Origin: Myxococcales bacterium
Lineage (GTDB): Bacteria > Myxococcota_A > Polyangia > Polyangiales > Polyangiaceae
Assembly (NCBI GenBank): GCA_016212965.1
Contig: JACRDA010000276.1
Span: forward strand, 1 to 64,000
Reading direction: 5' to 3'
DNA: 64,000 nt
Part shown: positions 61,021-64,000 of the stretch, piece by piece
Layout of the letters: each line of letters begins with the position of its first letter
How positions within the stretch are numbered: the first letter of the stretch is position 1
The notes under the pieces: model-generated
What the model was told of the DNA's origin: nothing
The model's input: only the letters and a program-made list of their open reading frames with translations
Database searches by the model: none
Program-made: the position numbers and the translations under genes

Positions 61021-62154
61021 ATGAATTCGACCAAGAGCTTGCGACGTGTCACGGCCCTTCCGGCCCTCCTCGTGCTCGTGGGGGCGCCCGTCCTCCTGGC
61101 GGGCGGCTGCAAGAAGGCCCTCTCGGGTGCGCTCGACTGCGATGCCAGCCTGGAGGTGAAGTTCGAGGCGCTCAGCAATGCGGCGGACGCGCTCGTCAAC
61201 GTGAGCACGTCCCTCAAGGCCTCGGTCGCCACGGCCTGCTTCAACATCGCGACCGACCTCGGCGAGGCCCCGCCCGCCGACCCGGCCAACTACACGGACG
61301 ACGACGTCACCACGGCGTGCAACCTCGCGACCGCCGCCCTCAACGCCGAGTTCAGCGGCGGCGCGAACATCAACCTCGTCATCGAGGGTGGGCACTGCGA
61401 GGTCAACGCCCAGGCGCAGTTCAACTGCGAGGCGAGCTGCGACGTGAGCGGCTCCTGCACGCCGGGCTCGATCGAGGTCCAGTGCGATCCGGGCGAGCTC
61501 AGCGTCGTGTGCGAGGGCAGCTGCGACGTCGGCGCCACCTGCGAGGGCAGCGTCACCGTCGAGGCGAACTGCGAGGGTAGCTGCGAGGGCACCTGCAACG
61601 GCACCTGCAACGGCGCGAACTCGAGCGCCTACTGCGCCGGAACCTGCAGCGGCACCTGCTCGGGCGACTGCGTGCTCGACACGGCGGTCCAGGGCGGTTG
61701 CGGCGGCACCGCCAAGTGCACGGGTGGCTGCACCGGCAACTACACGGCGCCGAGCTGCACGGGCACGCTCAACCCGCCCGCGTGCAACATCGACGCCGAG
61801 TGCGAGGCCGGCTGCCAGGGCCAGGCCTCGCTCGAGGCGTCCTGCACGCCGCCGAGCGTCTCGATCGAGGTCGTCGCCGCCGGCAGCGCCAACCTCCAGA
61901 GCACGCTCGAGGCGAATCTCCCCGCCATCTGGAACGCCTTCGAGCTCCAGGGCAGGGTCGCCATCGAGGCCGCGGGCACCGTTGCGACCACCTTCGGCGG
62001 CGTCGTGACGGCGCTCGGCAGCATCCCGGCGTGCGCGCTGCTCTTCGTCGGCGACATCGCCGGCGCGGTCACCGGCACGGTCAGCGCCTCGGCGTCGCTC
62101 AGCGTGAGCGTCAGCGCGAGCGCGTCGGTCGGCGGCTCGGCGAGCGGCGGCTGA
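61021..62154 (+). CDS. Cys-repeat lipoprotein
   Basis: A 377-aa lipoprotein with signal LPALLVLVGAPVLLAGGC. A helical N-terminal region (about 40-130) is followed by a dense Cys-Gly-Thr block (about 138-270) built from short CEGSC / CEGTC / CNGTC / CSGTC steps every 4-8 residues. A hydrophobic, Ala/Ser-rich C-terminal region (about 280-377) ends in a Ser/Ala run. AAGGAG lies 9 bases before the ATG at 61021. A strong terminator lies just downstream. The Cys block resembles the tightly spaced Cys repeats of some myxobacterial surface proteins. Function unknown. Confidence 0.82.
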   Translation: MNSTKSLRRVTALPALLVLVGAPVLLAGGCKKALSGALDCDASLEVKFEALSNAADALVNVSTSLKASVATACFNIATDLGEAPPADPANYTDDDVTTACNLATAALNAEFSGGANINLVIEGGHCEVNAQAQFNCEASCDVSGSCTPGSIEVQCDPGELSVVCEGSCDVGATCEGSVTVEANCEGSCEGTCNGTCNGANSSAYCAGTCSGTCSGDCVLDTAVQGGCGGTAKCTGGCTGNYTAPSCTGTLNPPACNIDAECEAGCQGQASLEASCTPPSVSIEVVAAGSANLQSTLEANLPAIWNAFELQGRVAIEAAGTVATTFGGVVTALGSIPACALLFVGDIAGAVTGTVSASASLSVSVSASASVGGSASGG

Positions 62155-62178
62155 GGCCGCGGCCCAGCCCGACAAGGA

Positions 62179-62219
62179 GCGCGCCGTGCGGGGCCAGCCG
62201 CACGGCGCGCGCCGTTTTT
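62179..62219 (+). terminator. Rho-independent terminator
   Basis: A perfect 13-bp GC stem (62179-62191 with 62198-62210, loop ggccag) is followed by gccg and five T residues (62215-62219). It ends the transcript of the Cys-repeat lipoprotein gene, 24 bases after its stop. Confidence 0.88.
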
Positions 62220-62295
62220 GTGAGCCCTTTTTCGAGCCCTCCCGCTCCCGTCGCGCCTTGACCCGGCCGAGCATTGGCCCTACCTGTTCGCCGCC

Positions 62296-63402
62296 ATGTC
62301 CATCGACCTCGCTGCCGCCCGCGCGGCCCTCGCCGCCGTCCGCGACTCCGACGGGCGCCCGCTCACCGAGCTCGGCGTCGTGCGCGAGCTCGAGCTCGAG
62401 GGCGACGCCGTGCGCGTGGGCATCGCGCTCACCGAGCCCTCCGCCGCCCTGCAAGAGCGGCTCGGCGCCGCCGTCACCGAGGCCCTGCGCGCGCTCGGCG
62501 CCGCCGCGGTCAAGCTCCGCTGGAGCACGCAGGTCGCCGCGCGCGAGATGGGCGAGGACGATCCCTGCCCCGGCGTGCGCAACATCGTGCTCGTCACGAG
62601 CGGCAAGGGCGGCGTCGGCAAGAGCACCGTCGCCACGAACCTGGCCCTCGCGCTCAGTCGCTCGGGCCACCGCGTCGGCCTGCTCGACGCCGACATGTAC
62701 GGGCCCAGCATCCCGACCATGCTCGGCGTGATGGGGCGCCCGACGGCGGCCCCGGACGGTCGCATCACGCCGCTCGAGCGCTTCGGCGTCAAGCTCATGT
62801 CGATCGGCTTTCTGCTCGAGAACGAGCGCAGCGCCGTCATCTGGCGCGGCCCGATGCTGCAGGGCGCGCTCCTGCAGTTCCTGAAGGACGTCGACTGGGG
62901 CGAGCTCGACTACCTCGTGCTCGATCTGCCGCCCGGCACCGGCGACGTCGCCATCACGCTCGCGCAGCGCGTGCGGACGACGGGCGCCGTCGTGGTCACG
63001 ACGCCGCAGGCGGTGGCCCTCGCCGACGTGTTCAAGTCCGTCGCCATGCTGCGCAAGGTCGGCATCGCCGTCCTCGGCGTCATCGAGAACGAGAGCTACT
63101 TCGTGTGCGACGGCTGCGACAAGCGCCACGAGCTGTTCGGCTCGGGCGGCGGCGCGCAGATCGCCGAGTTCGCCGAGGCACCGCTGCTCGGGCAGATCCC
63201 GCTCGATCCGGCCATCCGCGAGTGGGGCGACGCCGGGACGCCGGTCGTGCAGGCGGCGCCCTCGAGCTCGGTCGCCCGCGCCTTCGCGGCGGTGGCCGAG
63301 CAGCTGGTCGAGCGGGTCGAGCTCGCGAACGGTGCGCGACAGCCGACGTTGACGATCGACCGCAGCGGTGGCAAAAACCGCCACCTACCCATCACGCGTT
63401 GA
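62296..63402 (+). CDS. Mrp/ApbC-type Fe-S cluster carrier ATPase
   Basis: A 368-aa cytoplasmic P-loop ATPase of the Mrp/NBP35 family. An N-terminal MIP18-like domain (1-85) is followed by the deviant Walker A GKGGVGKS (103-110), LLDADMYGPSIP, DLPPGTGDV and ENESYFVC271-D-G-C274. The CxxC pair is the expected site for the bound [4Fe-4S] cluster. Length and order are standard. The start is at ATG 62296, behind the terminator, so it has its own promoter. It probably delivers Fe-S clusters to apo-proteins. Confidence 0.93.
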   Translation: MSIDLAAARAALAAVRDSDGRPLTELGVVRELELEGDAVRVGIALTEPSAALQERLGAAVTEALRALGAAAVKLRWSTQVAAREMGEDDPCPGVRNIVLVTSGKGGVGKSTVATNLALALSRSGHRVGLLDADMYGPSIPTMLGVMGRPTAAPDGRITPLERFGVKLMSIGFLLENERSAVIWRGPMLQGALLQFLKDVDWGELDYLVLDLPPGTGDVAITLAQRVRTTGAVVVTTPQAVALADVFKSVAMLRKVGIAVLGVIENESYFVCDGCDKRHELFGSGGGAQIAEFAEAPLLGQIPLDPAIREWGDAGTPVVQAAPSSSVARAFAAVAEQLVERVELANGARQPTLTIDRSGGKNRHLPITR

Positions 63403-63516
63403 CTTCGGGCGACCGAGGCGGAAGCCGACGCAGTCCAATCCCAGACGAGCCATCTCCGAAGGCACGGGCAACGCAGTGAACGAGGACGGGGGAGCGGTCT
63501 CGGTACCGAGGCGGCA

Positions 63517-64000
63517 ATGACGACCGACGAACGACAAGACAACGCGGGCGCCGAGGGCGCTGGTTCAGCGTCCGAGGGCGCTTCTCAGGTGGCGGTCGCA
63601 GGGCAGCCGAGCGACGCCGCTCCGAGCGCGCCCGTCGAGGCGACGGCGCCCGCGCCCGTCGAGGCGACCGCCTCGCCGCCCGTCGTGGCGACGGCGTCCG
63701 CGCCCGTCGATGCGGCCGGCGCCGAGCCGGCGACCGAGGCCCGGTCGCCCGCCGAGGGCGAGGCGCCCGAGACGCCTGCCGGCGCCGAAGGGGCTGAGGT
63801 CCCGGGGACCGCGGCGCCCGAGGGCGCGGCCGCTGCCGCTCCCGACGCCGCGAAGAAGAAGCGCCGTCGCCGTCGTCGCAAGCGCAAGCCGGCCGAGGGC
63901 GCGACCGCGGGGGGCCCGGCGGGCGAGGCGGGGGCGCAGACCTCCGCCGAGGGCGCCGAGGGCGCCGAGGGCGAAGAGGGCGACGAGGACGAGGAATCCG
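63517..64000 (+). CDS. Partial gene, disordered basic N-terminus (runs off the window)
   Basis: An ATG at 63517 opens a frame of 161 codons to the window edge. The sequence is mostly Ala/Pro/Glu/Gly with a repeated APVEATA / PVVATA motif. A basic KKKRRRRRRKRKP run lies near residue 110, followed by acidic EGAEGEEGDEDEE. Such disordered tails occur on RNA-binding enzymes (RNases, helicases, Rho). The domain that would tell is beyond 64000, so no function is given. Confidence 0.65.
   Translation, partial: MTTDERQDNAGAEGAGSASEGASQVAVAGQPSDAAPSAPVEATAPAPVEATASPPVVATASAPVDAAGAEPATEARSPAEGEAPETPAGAEGAEVPGTAAPEGAAAAAPDAAKKKRRRRRRKRKPAEGATAGGPAGEAGAQTSAEGAEGAEGEEGDEDEES

Overview
The window comes from a very GC-rich bacterium, most likely a member of the Myxococcota (Polyangiales, Sorangium/Polyangium-like). 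Pointers are the strongly G/C-ending codons that leave long antisense frames open, many secreted lipoproteins with Gly/Ala/Ser-rich linkers behind the lipid cysteine, SUMF1-fold lipoproteins, NCGACG-type cysteine repeats, a DUF4388 protein, an NtrC-type regulator and T6SS-associated DUF2169. This placement is inference from gene content. No rRNA, tRNA or CRISPR array was seen.

Layout. 0.3-3.3 kb: PhoH-like ATPase and a GAF/HD-GYP phosphodiesterase. 3.4-15.1 kb: a lipoprotein-rich accessory stretch (two SUMF1-type proteins, a frameshifted PKD/HYR-like surface protein, Cys-rich lipoproteins) broken up by gene shards, hairpin repeats and G-rich tracts. 15.4-17.5 kb: a hypothetical gene, then a scar zone with hairpins, a 21-bp minisatellite, a collapsed hsdM and a duplicated 3' end of the HD-GYP gene. 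17.5-25 kb: a propeller lipoprotein, an EAL protein, and a phosphate-type operon (OprP-like porin, purple acid phosphatase, three membrane proteins). 25-30 kb: a CpdA-like phosphoesterase, a GT21 glycosyltransferase, phoB with a PHO-box-like site, ppx, and the parent of a shard found at 7.2 kb. 30.4-33.1 kb: a coupled carbamoyltransferase and radical SAM gene. 33-38 kb: lipoproteins, a zinc-ribbon membrane protein and a lipase-like hydrolase. 38-42 kb: a T6SS-like islet (DUF2169 protein, metallophosphoesterase, broken vgrG). 42-47 kb: polyphosphate:AMP phosphotransferase downstream of a nucleotide-transporter/HEAT/cNMP fusion. 47-64 kb: a transpeptidase, an NtrC-type regulator, DUF4388/TPR, parvulin and alpha/beta hydrolase proteins, thioredoxin-like lipoproteins, Cys-rich lipoproteins, an Mrp ATPase and a truncated last gene.

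Two themes stand out. The first is phosphate, polyphosphate and adenylate handling (PhoH, porin, PAP phosphatase, PhoB, PPX, PPK2-type PAP, NTT-like carrier). The second is an unusual number of gene shards: truncated duplicates, an hsdM and a vgrG with internal deletions, and remnants that resemble four-helix-bundle genes. Most lie against hairpin repeats, G-rich tracts or an inverted hexamer repeat. The best candidates for something undescribed are this repeat/shard system (8.6, 17.2 and 60.2-60.7 kb), the carbamoyltransferase-radical SAM pair, and the NTT-HEAT-cNMP/PAP operon.
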